This document shows positions 28,754 through 38,084 of a DNA stretch of 64,000 nt, piece after piece. How positions within the stretch are numbered: the stretch's first letter is position 1; the number at the start of each line of letters is the position of its first letter. Both the position numbers and the translations under genes were made by a program. The notes beneath the pieces were generated by a model. It was not told where the DNA came from, searched no databases, and saw only the letters and a list, made by a program, of their open reading frames with translations. The stretch is taken from positions 1 through 64,000 of the forward strand of contig NZ_SLXV01000006.1 in NCBI RefSeq assembly GCF_004341445.1. The letters run 5' to 3'. Source of the stretch: Baia soyae. Lineage in GTDB: Bacteria > Bacillota > Bacilli > Thermoactinomycetales > Thermoactinomycetaceae.

Positions 28754-29965
28754 ATGACACAACCGGCTGTTGTAAACCAATATGCTCCTTTTACCACGCA
28801 AACCGTGGTGGAGTTTGTAAAAACTCTTTCCATCTTTGATCATCCTAATCGTCTAATCGCCAACGAAATTGGAGATGGCAATCTAAATCTCGTTTTCCAA
28901 TTAGTTGAACTAGAAACCAATCGTTCCATCATCGTCAAACAAGCTCTTCCTTATGCGAAGGTGGTAGGAGAAAGTTGGCCCCTTTCCCTCAATCGAGCAA
29001 AAATTGAGTCAGAATCACTACGCATTACCGCAAAAGTAGTACCCGATCTAGTGCCCCACGTTCTACACACGGATCACGAGTTAGCATGTACAGTGATGGA
29101 GGACCTATCTGACTATAACATTCTACGAACAGAGCTAATTTCAAACCATCACTATCCGTTACTTGCTGAGCACATAGGGCGTTATCTCGCGCAGACTTTA
29201 TTTTCTACCAGCGATTTCGCGCTCCATCCCTTTGTCAAAAAAGAGCTCGTACAAAAATTCACCAATCCAGACCTGTGCAAAATCACGGAAGATCTTGTCT
29301 TTACAGACCCTTTCTTCGATCACCCAACCAATGATTTTCCAACAGAACTCAGGCCCGCAGTTGAGGCGATATGGGCTGATGAAACATTACTCACCGAAGT
29401 AGGAATCCTAAAATTCCAATTTCTCACCCAAGCAGAGGCGCTTTTACACGGCGACTTACACACAGGAAGTATCTTTGTCACCTCACAGTCAACCAAAGTT
29501 ATCGATCCAGAGTTCGCTTTCTTCGGACCGATCGGTTTTGATCTGGGGCAATTCTTCGCCAATATCATTTTAAATGCCCTATCAAAGCTCGCTACTACCG
29601 AACGCCCAGCACTTCTAAGTGAACTTCTACGCACCACCGAACGAACTTGGATTACCTTTGCTCAAGAATTCACCAAACTTTGGGACGAATCAAATCAAGA
29701 AATCTATACTAATGTATCCGGCATCTTGCCACGTTTCTTATTAAAAATTTGGACGGATGCCATTGGGTTTGCTGGTTGTGAAATCGTTCGCCGTACGATC
29801 GGATTAGCTCATGTAGCAGATCTTGACTCCATCGAAGACTTTCACACCCAAATTGAAATCAAAGAGCGTGCCCTTCAACTTGGTGCGGACTTAATCAAAT
29901 CCCGTACTCAGCTCTACAGTTTAAGCCATTTCATTCAACGGATAAAAGGAGCATTACGATCATGA
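28754..29965 (+). CDS. mtnK: 5-methylthioribose kinase
   Basis: A 403-residue kinase of the aminoglycoside-phosphotransferase fold. [13 protein letters not shown] near 36 is the ATP loop, [11 protein letters not shown] near 235 contains the catalytic Asp (HGDxHxGS), and [19 protein letters not shown] near 252 is the metal-binding DPE motif. It phosphorylates methylthioribose, the entry step of the salvage route. ATG 28754 has GGGGAGG 8 bases upstream. Its stop overlaps the mtnA start in ATGA. Confidence 0.94.
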   Translation: MTQPAVVNQYAPFTTQTVVEFVKTLSIFDHPNRLIANEIGDGNLNLVFQLVELETNRSIIVKQALPYAKVVGESWPLSLNRAKIESESLRITAKVVPDLVPHVLHTDHELACTVMEDLSDYNILRTELISNHHYPLLAEHIGRYLAQTLFSTSDFALHPFVKKELVQKFTNPDLCKITEDLVFTDPFFDHPTNDFPTELRPAVEAIWADETLLTEVGILKFQFLTQAEALLHGDLHTGSIFVTSQSTKVIDPEFAFFGPIGFDLGQFFANIILNALSKLATTERPALLSELLRTTERTWITFAQEFTKLWDESNQEIYTNVSGILPRFLLKIWTDAIGFAGCEIVRRTIGLAHVADLDSIEDFHTQIEIKERALQLGADLIKSRTQLYSLSHFIQRIKGALRS

Positions 29966-31029
29966 GCAAACACACACCCATACAATCTGTACAATACCGG
30001 GGAGATCACCTACTCCTCCTAGACCAACACGAGCTTCCACACAAAACCGACTTCGTCCGGATTGAAACAACCGAACAACTATGGAATGCGATTCACGCCT
30101 TACAAGTGAGAGGTGCCCCTGCTATTGGGATTGCAGCCGCTTTTGGTCTCTCTCTATGGGCAAATCAACAAAAAGAAGAGTCAGACTTACGAACTTTTGT
30201 CCATCAATTAAAGATCCAACGGAATTATCTTTCCTCTGCTCGTCCAACAGCTGTTAACTTATGTTGGGCATTGGATCGTGTTGTGCAATCCATTCAGCTT
30301 GCTGAAACGGTTCAAGATGCCATTCAACTTATGGAAATCGAAGCCCTCACAATTCAACGAGAAGACGAAACCACTTGCCAACAAATTGGGGAATATGCCC
30401 TTAGTTTATTTCAACCAGGTGACCGTATTTTAACCATATGTAATCCAGGATCGATCGCTACTGCACGCTACGGAACCGCGCTCGCCGCCTTCTATCTTGC
30501 TCAAGAACGAGGGGTTCCACTATCGGTTTATGCCTGCGAAACCAGGCCCTTGCTCCAAGGCTCTCGCCTCACCACTTGGGAGTTACAGCAGGCTGGTGTG
30601 GACGTCACCCTCATCACAGATAATATGGCAGCCCATACCATACGTATCAAGAACATCTCAGCCATCATCGTAGGTTGCGATCGGATCGCTGCCAATGGGG
30701 ATACTGCCAATAAAATCGGAACCTTTGGTCTTGCGCTCCAAGCAAAAGCACTCGGAATTCCCTTTTACGTCGCTTCTCCCTTATCTACGATTGACTTAGA
30801 CACCCCGACTGGAGAATGCATCCCCATCGAAGAACGTCATCCAGAGGAAGTGACTCATCTAGCAGGGAAACGGATTGCACCTGAGGGAGTCCGGGTGTAT
30901 AATCCTGCTTTTGATGTCACACCACATGAGTATATTTCAGCTATTATTACCGAACAAGGGATCATATTTGGTAACTATCGAGAGAAGTTAGCCATGGTCA
31001 AAAACCAGATGAATCTACTAATAAGCTAA
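29962..31029 (+). CDS. mtnA: Methylthioribose-1-phosphate isomerase
   Basis: A 355-residue eIF2B-alpha-like protein. [18 protein letters not shown] near 49 is the phosphate-binding segment, [17 protein letters not shown] near 155 contains the catalytic Cys, and [18 protein letters not shown] near 234 the catalytic Asp. It converts methylthioribose-1-phosphate to the ribulose isomer used by MtnB. It is coupled to mtnK by a 4-bp overlap. Confidence 0.95.
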   Translation: MSKHTPIQSVQYRGDHLLLLDQHELPHKTDFVRIETTEQLWNAIHALQVRGAPAIGIAAAFGLSLWANQQKEESDLRTFVHQLKIQRNYLSSARPTAVNLCWALDRVVQSIQLAETVQDAIQLMEIEALTIQREDETTCQQIGEYALSLFQPGDRILTICNPGSIATARYGTALAAFYLAQERGVPLSVYACETRPLLQGSRLTTWELQQAGVDVTLITDNMAAHTIRIKNISAIIVGCDRIAANGDTANKIGTFGLALQAKALGIPFYVASPLSTIDLDTPTGECIPIEERHPEEVTHLAGKRIAPEGVRVYNPAFDVTPHEYISAIITEQGIIFGNYREKLAMVKNQMNLLIS

Positions 31030-31030
31030 A

Positions 31031-31070
31031 AGCCTGCTCAACGATGAACAGGCTTCTGGCTTTCTTCTAT
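31031..31070 (+). terminator. Terminator after mtnA
   Basis: AGCCTG..TCA/TGA..CAGGCT hairpin (31031-31040/31045-31054), then CTGGCTTTCTTCT. The T tract is modest. Confidence 0.55.
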
Positions 31071-31084
31071 TCACTTCTTCATTG

Positions 31085-31642
31085 TTACTGTTTTTGAATC
31101 ACTCCACAAGCGATACGTGCTCCAGAATTCCCTGATGGATCCGTCTTATAATCATCTTTGTCTTTATGAATGACAATCGCTGTTCCACCAGGATGGAATA
31201 AAGAATTACCTTGATTCCCTTTTAAAGTAACATTTTCTAATGCAAATTCAGCCATTCCCTCACCATTATCATTGATTTCTAAGTTGGGTAAATCTCCGGC
31301 ATGCGGTCCTGCCGCATTTTCAATTCCATGCTTTTTCTCTGCTGGATTTAAATGAGCCCCAGCCGTTTCAAAAGTAGGAACATCACATTTTCCTACTGTG
31401 TGGACATGAATCCCATGTGGTCCTTCAGGCAGATCTTTTACTGTTACCCTTGCCATCACATAGTCCTGCTCCTGCCAGAATTCAGCTTTTCCAATAGTTG
31501 CGCCTTTACTGTTTATGATTTCGGCTTGCGCTTTTTCTGATGAAGTTGGAAGTTGCTTCATCGTGGGAGTAGAGTCATTGCATCCTGCTAGGGATAAAGC
31601 GAGAACAGATAGTCCAATCATGGATTTAATAGAACGTTTCAT
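31085..31642 (-). CDS. sodC: Cu/Zn superoxide dismutase lipoprotein
   Basis: A 185-residue exported protein. The signal peptide ends at LSLAGC (Cys 21), a lipobox. The SOD fold follows: GPHGIHVHTVGKCD near 82 (copper His pair and one disulphide Cys), AGAHLNPAEKKHG near 102 and GPHAGDLPNL near 120 (zinc and bridging ligands), and VIHKDKDDYKTDPSGNSGARIACGVI at the end (fourth copper His and second Cys). These copper and zinc ligands appear to be kept, unlike some inactive Bacillus YojM proteins. It is anchored outside the membrane. Single gene. Confidence 0.85.
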   Translation of the reverse strand: MKRSIKSMIGLSVLALSLAGCNDSTPTMKQLPTSSEKAQAEIINSKGATIGKAEFWQEQDYVMARVTVKDLPEGPHGIHVHTVGKCDVPTFETAGAHLNPAEKKHGIENAAGPHAGDLPNLEINDNGEGMAEFALENVTLKGNQGNSLFHPGGTAIVIHKDKDDYKTDPSGNSGARIACGVIQKQ

Positions 31643-31782
31643 AATTCCTCCTTATAAGAAAATAATATAACAATGGTAATTTCTTCCTTTTAAACCCTTT
31701 TCCTTTTTTCAGGAATTATTTTTTCACATACTCTCTAAGCTGCTCTCGTCCATGATTTATAATAAATAGGAGGAGGGCGTAC

Positions 31783-32706
31783 ATGAACATTCAAGAAGGC
31801 TTTATTCACATGAAAGATGGGACGGAAATCTATTTATACACATGGCTACCTACAGAAACACCTAGAGGAATCGTTCAAATTGCGCACGGTATGACTGAGC
31901 ATATAGGCGTATATAACGAATGCATAGAAGCCTTGCTAACCGCCGGTTTTGGGGTATACGCTCACGATCATCGCGGACATGGGAAAACCGTAAAACAAGA
32001 AGAAGACTATGGACATTTCGAGCCTGATGTAGGATGGGATCAAGCTGTTATGGATATCATCTTCGTTTCCGACCTCATTCGTGGCAGGCACGCCTGCCCA
32101 CTCTTTTTGCTCGGGCACAGTATGGGTTCTTTTTTAGCAAGACAAGCTGTACAACTTCAAAGTCATGTATGTGATGGATTACTTCTTTCGGGGACAGGGG
32201 GGAATCCAGGACTTCTAGGAAAAATGGGGTATCTATTAGCAACTCTGGAAATGAAAATACGTGGAGCAAAAACAAAGAGCCACATGCTGAAATTGTTGTC
32301 ATTTGGCACTTTTAACTCTCAATTCAAACCAAAACGTACCGATTTTGATTGGCTATCTTCTGATACAAGTCAAGTGGATCGCTACATAGCGGATCCAGCA
32401 TGCGGCTTTACCTGCACAACCGGCTTTTACCGTGAATTATTTAAAGGCGTACTCAGTGTAAATCAACTCAAAGAATATAAAAAAACACCCAAAAACCTCC
32501 CTATCTATTTATTTTCAGGAGATCTTGACCCAGTTGGAGATAAAGGAAAAGGGGTACAAGAAGTATATGAAACATATCAAAAATGTGGCATTATGGACGT
32601 AACCATGAAGCTATATAAAAACAAGAGGCACGAGATGCTACATGAAGATAATCGTGAAGAGGTTTACCAAGATCTCATTGATTGGATTACAAAAAAATTG
32701 AATTAA
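31783..32706 (+). CDS. Alpha/beta hydrolase, monoacylglycerol-lipase-like
   Basis: A 307-residue serine hydrolase. IVQIAHGMTEHIGVY near 25 is the oxyanion loop, GHDHRGHGKT-like AHDHRGHGKTV near 62 is family typical, LLGHSMGSFLARQA near 108 holds the nucleophile Ser, GDLDPVGDKGKGV near 247 the Asp, and KRHEMLHEDNREEVY near 283 the His. The Hydrolase_4 layout suggests an ester or lysophospholipid substrate. AGGAGGAGGG precedes the ATG. Single gene with no signal peptide. Confidence 0.82.
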   Translation: MNIQEGFIHMKDGTEIYLYTWLPTETPRGIVQIAHGMTEHIGVYNECIEALLTAGFGVYAHDHRGHGKTVKQEEDYGHFEPDVGWDQAVMDIIFVSDLIRGRHACPLFLLGHSMGSFLARQAVQLQSHVCDGLLLSGTGGNPGLLGKMGYLLATLEMKIRGAKTKSHMLKLLSFGTFNSQFKPKRTDFDWLSSDTSQVDRYIADPACGFTCTTGFYRELFKGVLSVNQLKEYKKTPKNLPIYLFSGDLDPVGDKGKGVQEVYETYQKCGIMDVTMKLYKNKRHEMLHEDNREEVYQDLIDWITKKLN

Positions 32707-32728
32707 CATACTCTCTACGATATAAAAA

Positions 32729-32774
32729 GTACCACTTAGATAGACAGTTAAGAAGCTGTCTATCTAAGTGGTAC
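32729..32774. terminator. Bidirectional terminator, 19-bp perfect stem
   Basis: 32729-32747 and 32756-32774 are exact reverse complements with an 8-base loop, preceded by AAAAA. It lies between convergent genes ending at 32706 and 32780. Confidence 0.8.
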
Positions 32775-32779
32775 GTGTA

Positions 32780-33562
32780 TCAATCTATTCCAGACAAGAC
32801 CTTTAAGCCATCTCCATATTTATGATATACAACCGGCTGGAAATGGGATGGAATTTCTTCTTGAGGGAATCGATGGACATAATGACCTGCGAGTGGATAT
32901 CCAGAATTAAATATCTCGGCAAATGTAGCCGTATGATTAGATAAAACCCACATTTCTGGCGCTAACCAGTCCGACGGCACCGTTCCTGGTAACTGTCTAA
33001 TATAGTGACTATTTGCCCACCAAACATTCCCCGAATAATGGGGTGGGTACGGAGGGTGAAGAAAAAAGTTAATTCCACAAGCGTCCACTTTTTTTAGATA
33101 TTCGAAGCTCACTTCATGATAGTCCACTAATACGGTCTCCATTAAATTAACCCAATCTTCTATACAAGCTTTATTGTGTACCTCACCATGTCTTACTCCT
33201 TTGGAGTGGAGATATAGCACTTCTACATTATTCACACTTGCGCTACTATACTGATGTATCCAATGCAAGGTAGCTCTTTCATACAGATACTCTTCAGGAA
33301 GAATCCTATATTGAACGGTATCATCATAGTGACTAAAGGGATTTATAATTTGATCTTCAATATATTCAGTATTATGAATATCATCCACGACAAAATTAAT
33401 GAAAATAGCATCCACTTTTTCATATAACCCCGATGAGCATAATCTTTCTAGCTTTTTTTCTAATACATCCTTCCAAAAACTCAGAGTACGAACATGAATA
33501 AAGCAAACCTTTTTATGATCCAGATGATATATGTTTTGTTCAGGTGATAAACGAATAGCCAA
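32780..33562 (-). CDS. Unclassified protein with glycosyltransferase-like motifs, paralogue of 6518-7297
   Basis: A 260-residue protein with the same blocks as its paralogue: KVCFIHVRTLSFWKDVL, LCSSGLYEKVDAIFI, YLHSKGVRHGE, HYSGNVWWANSHYI, APEMWVLS and FNSGYPLAGHY. The similarity is continuous from first to last residue, so this is a duplication and not a shared domain. The start is TTG 33562 with AGGAGG 8 bases upstream, and the ribosome-site context (GGAGG-ATGGAAC) is itself conserved with the other copy. Here it stands apart from any glycan gene. Function unknown. Confidence 0.7.
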   Translation of the reverse strand: MAIRLSPEQNIYHLDHKKVCFIHVRTLSFWKDVLEKKLERLCSSGLYEKVDAIFINFVVDDIHNTEYIEDQIINPFSHYDDTVQYRILPEEYLYERATLHWIHQYSSASVNNVEVLYLHSKGVRHGEVHNKACIEDWVNLMETVLVDYHEVSFEYLKKVDACGINFFLHPPYPPHYSGNVWWANSHYIRQLPGTVPSDWLAPEMWVLSNHTATFAEIFNSGYPLAGHYVHRFPQEEIPSHFQPVVYHKYGDGLKVLSGID

Positions 33563-33754
33563 GTTCCATTCCTCCTCATCTACTCTACCGTTCTGTCATC
33601 TTCCTATGACACTCTCATTGCTGCTACTAGATCAGCTCGTATATGTTATTCTTTGTAGAGAGTACAGGTGATAGTTAGATAGATGATAAAATGGAAAAAG
33701 GGCTAGTTTGCATAGATCCCTTATTTGAGGGACAAGGGGGTAGATACTCCCCTC

Positions 33755-35218
33755 TTATGTCCCACAAAAAGTTTGATAGGGCGGTGAGGACGGATCAGGT
33801 AGTGAGCAGTATGTAGCTTGTCCCACTGTATAGGCATATGGATTGGAAAGAGCCTCTAAAAGCTTGTTCATCACACTAAGATCTCCTCGCATCGCAGACT
33901 TTAACGCTTCCTCTACTCGATGATTTCGCGGAATGATGGCTGGATTATGATTCCTCATTAACTGTTGTGAATCTGATTTTGAAGCTTGTTCTCGCTCTAA
34001 TCTTTTTTGCCACTCTTGGATCCACTGGTCCCATTCTGGCTTTCCATAAAAAGCTAACTCCTCTAATTGGCCTAGCGTGAGCGCACGAAATGTATTGTTA
34101 TAGTCAGCTTGGTACTTTTGCATCATGTAAAGAAGACTTTCAATTAACGATTCATCCCCTGCTTCTGCATGAAATAGCCCTATCTTAGCTCTCATCCCAG
34201 CAAGCCAATCATTTCGATAGATTTCAGGGAACTGGGAGATCGCCTCTTGGGCCACTTCCACTGCTTCAGACTCATTTTCGTGAAGCAACTGCAAGAGAGC
34301 TTCTGCAAATCTAGCCAGATTCCATCCAGCAATTCGAGGCTGATTCCCATAAGCATAACGCCCCTGCTGATCAATAGAACTAAAGACTGTTTCCAAGTGA
34401 TAGGTATCCATAAAGGCACACGGACCATAGTCGATTGTCTCACCACTAATGGTCATGTTATCCGTATTCATCACTCCATGTATAAAGCCAACCAGTTGCC
34501 ACTTCGCAATCAATGACGCTTGACGGTTGATCACCTCTTTTAATAGAGAAAGATACCGATTTTCATCTAGGGCAACCTGCGGAAAATGACGTTGCAACGT
34601 ATAATCTGCTAAAGTCCGTAAATCCTCCTTACTCCCCCATCTAGCTGCATATTGAAAGGTACCTACACGAATATGGCTCTTAGCTACACGAGTTACGATA
34701 GCTCCCGGCAAATCGGTTTCGCGGATAACCATTTCTCCGGTCGTCACGACTGCTAGACTTCGAGTAGTGGGAATTCCGAGCGCATGCATGGATTCGCTAA
34801 TGATATACTCGCGTAGCATAGGACCAAGCGCCGCACGACCATCACCTCCACGAGAGTATGGCGTTCTACCTGATCCTTTCAGCGCAATATCAAATCTCTC
34901 TCCTCTAGGTGTAATCTGCTCTCCTAGCAATATAGCCCTGCCGTCCCCTAACATCGTAAAATGACCAAATTGATGGCCTGCATACGCTTGGGCCAGTGGC
35001 AACGCACCTTCTGGAGCCTTATTACCAGCAAAAATTTCCGCATCCTTTTGCAGAGCTTCCGCATCTAATCCCAGAGAGCTTGCTAATGACTGATTTAGGA
35101 GAATCAGCTCTGGAACACGTACAGGGTTCAGAGCCGCCGTTGAGAAAAATACTTGGGGTAAGGTAGCATAACTATGATCAAAGTTCCATCCTACTATTCT
35201 TTCATTTTTTTGCGTCAT
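33755..35218 (-). CDS. selO: SelO-family protein adenylyltransferase
   Basis: A 487-residue pseudokinase-fold AMPylator (YdiU/UPF0061). The N-terminal blocks [55 protein letters not shown] and [20 protein letters not shown] are the family core, and [16 protein letters not shown] near 242 is the inverted catalytic/metal loop. SelO proteins transfer AMP to Ser/Thr/Tyr of redox proteins. Length is normal, and the tail ends PYQTFCGT with a single Cys near the C-terminus, where eukaryotic SelO has Sec. It is a single gene; nothing around it points to a target. Confidence 0.93.
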   Translation of the reverse strand: MTQKNERIVGWNFDHSYATLPQVFFSTAALNPVRVPELILLNQSLASSLGLDAEALQKDAEIFAGNKAPEGALPLAQAYAGHQFGHFTMLGDGRAILLGEQITPRGERFDIALKGSGRTPYSRGGDGRAALGPMLREYIISESMHALGIPTTRSLAVVTTGEMVIRETDLPGAIVTRVAKSHIRVGTFQYAARWGSKEDLRTLADYTLQRHFPQVALDENRYLSLLKEVINRQASLIAKWQLVGFIHGVMNTDNMTISGETIDYGPCAFMDTYHLETVFSSIDQQGRYAYGNQPRIAGWNLARFAEALLQLLHENESEAVEVAQEAISQFPEIYRNDWLAGMRAKIGLFHAEAGDESLIESLLYMMQKYQADYNNTFRALTLGQLEELAFYGKPEWDQWIQEWQKRLEREQASKSDSQQLMRNHNPAIIPRNHRVEEALKSAMRGDLSVMNKLLEALSNPYAYTVGQATYCSLPDPSSPPYQTFCGT

Positions 35219-35286
35219 GAAATCCCCTATTCTGTATTCGTTTTGACATCACTTGTCGTGAATTATACCCTATTCGCACTCCTCAT

Positions 35287-35316
35287 AACAAAAAAAGAGC
35301 ACCCATTAGGATGCTC
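35287..35316 (-). terminator. Rho-independent terminator
   Basis: GAGCATCCTAATGGGTGCTC on the minus strand followed by seven T, 35 bp after the stop of the small secreted protein. Confidence 0.8.
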
Positions 35317-35350
35317 AGTATTGGCAAATACTTTATGTTTGGTTATATAA

Positions 35351-35767
35351 TTATCTGTACCAGATGCTACCACCAAAGCCACCTGAAACAGCAGTTCTCT
35401 TTAATTGCATACCAGTTGCTGTATAGTAAACAGTGAATGACAAGTTTCCGTGGCTCATGACTGCACCTCTTGGTACGTCAGCCCATGTACCCGCCGCTTT
35501 ATCTCCAGTTAATTGTCCTTTAAACACGTTGGTCCAGTTGGTTCCCACTCCATTGTTACTCAAACCTGTCCACCAAACAGTGTTTCCAACTTGACGGATA
35601 TAGTATAAACCACCATCATTGCCTCGCCAGACACCTGTGACATCAATAGCTTGTGTTCCAATACCTGGTTTTGCTTGCTCCTTTGCCAAAACACCGTTAC
35701 CAGAAGCAACGAGCCCAACACTTAACATTAAGGCAAATGCTAAACAAACAGAAAAAAACTTCTTCAT
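35351..35767 (-). CDS. Small secreted beta-rich protein
   Basis: A 138-residue protein with a clear signal peptide (KK, then about 20 hydrophobic residues, cleavage probably after VLA). The mature part is a repetitive beta-rich domain: VWRGNDGGLYYIRQVGN, VWWTGLS, TNVFKGQLTGDKAAGTWADVPRGAV and LSFTVYYTATGMQLKRT. Its alternating Trp/Gly pattern suggests a small beta-barrel like avidin/lipocalin-type folds, but I do not recognise a named family. No Cys. ATG 35767 follows GTAGGAG; the frame upstream to 35836 lacks a ribosome site. Confidence 0.68.
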   Translation of the reverse strand: MKKFFSVCLAFALMLSVGLVASGNGVLAKEQAKPGIGTQAIDVTGVWRGNDGGLYYIRQVGNTVWWTGLSNNGVGTNWTNVFKGQLTGDKAAGTWADVPRGAVMSHGNLSFTVYYTATGMQLKRTAVSGGFGGSIWYR

Positions 35768-35883
35768 CCAATTCACTCCTACAATTGTATTGAAATACAA
35801 ACTAATTATAACAGTTATATTATTCAGAAGATACATATTAACAAAAACTTAATGATATTTTAACTTTGTCTTAGTAATATTTT

Positions 35884-36810
35884 TCATCGAGGTGGTTCCA
35901 CAGAGCCTTCCTGAAACTGAATCCACCCTTCCGTTGCATCGATTTCGGTAAGTACTCCTATCGGCAACGTCCAATTAGGTTGAGTATGCCCTACGTTTAA
36001 GCCATAATAACAAGGGATTCTAAGTGGCTTTACAATACTATCTAAAATCTCTCGAATGGTCAGGCTCTTCTCTTCATCTTCTGCGGTACAGTCCGTGAAA
36101 TCAGTAAACACAATTCCTGCTGCCCTTTGAAGTTTAGTAGCATGACGTAACTGAGTTAGCATACGATCCAACCGGTACGGATCTTCGTCTACGTCTTCAA
36201 TAAAAAGAATTTTCCCCGTTGTATCAAATTCAAATGGAGTTCCGAGTAGAGATACAAGCAGAGATAGATTTCCTCCGATTAATGGTCCTTTTGCGGATCC
36301 TGCTACAATAGAATGCTTCTCCACTAACTCTTCATACCTAGGAACTGGAGCGTTACTGGTCAAGTGTTGAAACAAGGTAGACCATGAATGAAAATCCGGC
36401 TTCCTCGCAAGCTCCGTAATCATAGGTCCATGAAAAGTAACCAAACCCGTAAATCGGTGAAGCGCTAGGTGTAAGGCCGTAATATCACTGTAACCCACAA
36501 AGATTTTCGGATTTTCCCTAATGATCCTATAATCAATTAGATCGAGAATACGCGGCGCTCCATAACCACCTCTCATGCAGAATATAGCATCCACTTCAGG
36601 ATCTGCAAACATCCGGTTCAAATCATCTGCCCTGATCCAATCGTGTCCTGCCAAATATCCATGTTGTTCCCACAGCGAATTCCCTAATTTAAGCTTAAAA
36701 CCAAACTCAGAAAAAATTTCCAACGCTTGTTCTTGCTCCTCTGGATTCGTCGGACTTGCAGGCGCGATAATCCCAATTGTATCCCCTAGCTTTAACGCTC
36801 TGGCTTTCAT
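35884..36810 (-). CDS. LD-carboxypeptidase / MccF-like (S66) peptidase
   Basis: A 308-residue S66 family member. LGDTIGIIAPASP opens the fold, FCMRGGYGAPRILDLID near 78 is the conserved Arg loop, VGYSDITALHLAL near 105 contains the nucleophile Ser, LFIEDVDEDPYRLDRML near 205 the Glu, and GLNVGHTQPNWTLPIG near 275 the His. These enzymes remove D-Ala from the murein tetrapeptide during recycling, or cleave microcin-type peptides. The symbol is left open. The ATG follows AGGGGG. It is divergent from the cotJ operon. Confidence 0.85.
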   Translation of the reverse strand: MKARALKLGDTIGIIAPASPTNPEEQEQALEIFSEFGFKLKLGNSLWEQHGYLAGHDWIRADDLNRMFADPEVDAIFCMRGGYGAPRILDLIDYRIIRENPKIFVGYSDITALHLALHRFTGLVTFHGPMITELARKPDFHSWSTLFQHLTSNAPVPRYEELVEKHSIVAGSAKGPLIGGNLSLLVSLLGTPFEFDTTGKILFIEDVDEDPYRLDRMLTQLRHATKLQRAAGIVFTDFTDCTAEDEEKSLTIREILDSIVKPLRIPCYYGLNVGHTQPNWTLPIGVLTEIDATEGWIQFQEGSVEPPR

Positions 36811-36905
36811 TGGAGGACCCCCTAAATAAAAGCGACTTCCATTCCTTATTTAGATAGTATATTTACATCATGAAATAAGAATCATCTTATATAGTAAGAT
36901 TATTC

Positions 36906-36934
36906 GAATAACAAATAAAACCTTATCATACCTT
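36906..36934 (+). promoter_or_regulatory. Candidate sigma-E promoter of the cotJ operon
   Basis: GAATAAC (36906-36912), 14 bases, CATACCTT (36927-36934). This compares with the mother-cell sigma-E consensus KMATATT-N14-CATACAAT. It lies 35 bp before cotJA, and cotJ is a sigma-E operon in B. subtilis. Assigned by eye. Confidence 0.5.
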
Positions 36935-36968
36935 CTAAAGAATAACTCTCTAACAAGGAGGGATTTTT

Positions 36969-37214
36969 TTGAGTCAAAAAGAGCGTTGTCACTTTACACC
37001 TATGAAAACATATGACGTATACCATGGACCCTTTGATCCCTGTCCCCCTATTGGGCATAAATACTACTCTACTCCCCCTCATCTTTATATGGGCTTTCAG
37101 CCCCGTTGCTTGGAGCAATTTCCTATTCGTGAAGCCTTATTTCGTGGGACCTTATGGAAAGAATTATATGATCCTTATGAAAATCCATATCGAAAAAGGG
37201 GGGAACTTCGATGA
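36969..37214 (+). CDS. cotJA: Spore coat-associated protein CotJA
   Basis: An 81-residue protein rich in Pro, Tyr and Cys: DVYHGPFDPCPPIGHKYYSTPP and YMGFQPRCLEQFP, then EALFRGTLWKELYDPYENPY. This is the CotJA pattern. The start is TTG 36969 behind AAGGAGGG. The stop overlaps the cotJB ATG. It is made in the mother cell and lies in the inner coat layers with CotJC; this is family knowledge. Confidence 0.9.
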   Translation: MSQKERCHFTPMKTYDVYHGPFDPCPPIGHKYYSTPPHLYMGFQPRCLEQFPIREALFRGTLWKELYDPYENPYRKRGELR

Positions 37215-37474
37215 ACACTCCCCTACCACCTGAATACTACGAGCTTTTGGAAGAATTACAAGCCGTGGACTTCGCCTTAGTAGAGTTAACCCTTTACCTT
37301 GATACTCACCCAAAAGACATGGATTCCATTCGCCAATTTAACGGATTAGCCAAAAAACGAAAAAAATTAGCTAAAGAATACGAAGCACGATATGGTCCTC
37401 TCTTACAATTTGGTCGTAGTTACTCCGATGAAGATTGGTCCTGGGGAAAGGCTCCTTGGCCTTGGCAGGTATAA
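37211..37474 (+). CDS. cotJB: Spore coat protein CotJB
   Basis: An 87-residue acidic/aromatic protein: PEYYELLEELQAVDFALVELTLYLDTHP, then QFNGLAKKRKKLAKEYEARYGPLLQFG, ending in SWGKAPWPWQV. Sequence and position match CotJB. ATGA overlap with cotJA, and 18 bp to cotJC with GGAGG in between. Confidence 0.92.
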   Translation: MNTPLPPEYYELLEELQAVDFALVELTLYLDTHPKDMDSIRQFNGLAKKRKKLAKEYEARYGPLLQFGRSYSDEDWSWGKAPWPWQV

Positions 37475-37492
37475 AAAGGAGGTTTCCGGTCA

Positions 37493-37726
37493 ATGTGGGT
37501 ATATGAGAAAAAACTGCAATATCCCGTAAAAGTAAGTACATGCAATCCCTATCTAGCAAAACTACTGGTTGAACAATACGGCGGAGCCGATGGCGAACTC
37601 GCCGCAGCACTCCGCTATCTCAATCAACGATACACCATCCCCGATAAAGTGGTTGGACTACTAACCGATATCGGCACAGAAGAATTCGCTCATTTAGAAA
37701 TGATTGCTACCATGATTTATAAATAA
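37493..37726 (+). CDS. cotJC: cotJC, 5' part (codons 1-77), interrupted by the element
   Basis: First 77 residues of CotJC, a manganese-catalase-family coat protein of about 189 residues. It contains GADGELAAALRYLNQRY (metal-ligand Glu 35 by analogy) and GTEEFAHLEMIATMIYK (Glu 64, His 67). After AAA at 37721-37723 the frame hits TAA at once, where the inserted element begins. The rest is at 41635-41973. Splicing at the shared TAAA (37720-37723 = 41631-41634) restores the frame exactly: ...MIYK + LTKDATPEQ.... Ribosome site AAGGAGG precedes the ATG. Without excision only a stump lacking half the metal site could be made. Confidence 0.93.
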   Translation: MWVYEKKLQYPVKVSTCNPYLAKLLVEQYGGADGELAAALRYLNQRYTIPDKVVGLLTDIGTEEFAHLEMIATMIYK

Positions 37727-37746
37727 ATAATTTCTTTTCAGCAACT
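37705..37746. other. Left attachment site (attL-like) in cotJC
   Basis: Core TAAA at 37720-37723, with cotJC codons to the left and the element arm 37727-37746 to the right. That arm matches the reverse complement of 41608-41627 at 14 of 20 positions. Confidence 0.75.
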
Positions 37747-37756
37747 AATCATTTAT

Positions 37757-37793
37757 AAAAAACAGAGCATCAACATTTCATTGATTTGCTCTG
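37757..37793 (-). terminator. Terminator at the left end of the element
   Basis: CAGAGCA/TGCTCTG stem (37787-37793/37763-37769) extended by ATCAA/TTGAT, with a six-T tail on the minus strand. The upstream arm lies inside the last codons of the 49-codon ORF. Confidence 0.75.
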
Positions 37794-37919
37794 CAATAAT
37801 AGGCGGACCAGTTTCTCCATATCAAGTGAACCGTAAACTCTAACCGTTCCCTTATCCTCAATTATTTCTTCAAACGTTATGGGCTTATCTTTTAAGAGTT
37901 CTTCTATTCGGTTGTCCAT
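37770..37919 (-). CDS. 49-aa protein in the element, possible recombination helper
   Basis: A 49-residue ORF: it begins MDNRIEELLKDKPITFEEII and ends VRLLLQSKSMKC. TAGGAG lies 9 bases before the ATG and a good terminator overlaps its end, so it looks like a real small gene. It is charged and mostly helical, with a short beta segment (GTVRVYGSL). I do not recognise it. Its size and place next to the left attachment site resemble the recombination directionality factor SprB of SP-beta (58 residues), but there is no sequence evidence of that function. Confidence 0.55.
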   Translation of the reverse strand: MDNRIEELLKDKPITFEEIIEDKGTVRVYGSLDMEKLVRLLLQSKSMKC

Positions 37920-38021
37920 AACAACCAGCTCCTATAGTAGGTTCGATTTAATGTATTAGTGATTTGGATTGTCTTATTACTACGAACTGTTAATCGGTAA
38001 ATGGATCCCTATTAGACACAG

Positions 38022-38049
38022 AAAAGGATCCCTTTTTCCTAAGGAATCC
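38022..38049 (-). terminator. Possible terminator after the 270-aa gene
   Basis: GGATTCC...GGATCC hairpin with one bulge followed by TTTTC on the minus strand, 36 bp past the stop at 38085. Confidence 0.35.
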
Positions 38050-38084
38050 AATGGGGATGCAAAATATCGGGTAATGGAGTGAAG

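Noticed and set aside
32729-32774. End of a mobile element (19-bp perfect inverted repeat)
   Set aside because: It lies between two convergent genes with a short loop and A/T runs, which fits a bidirectional terminator.
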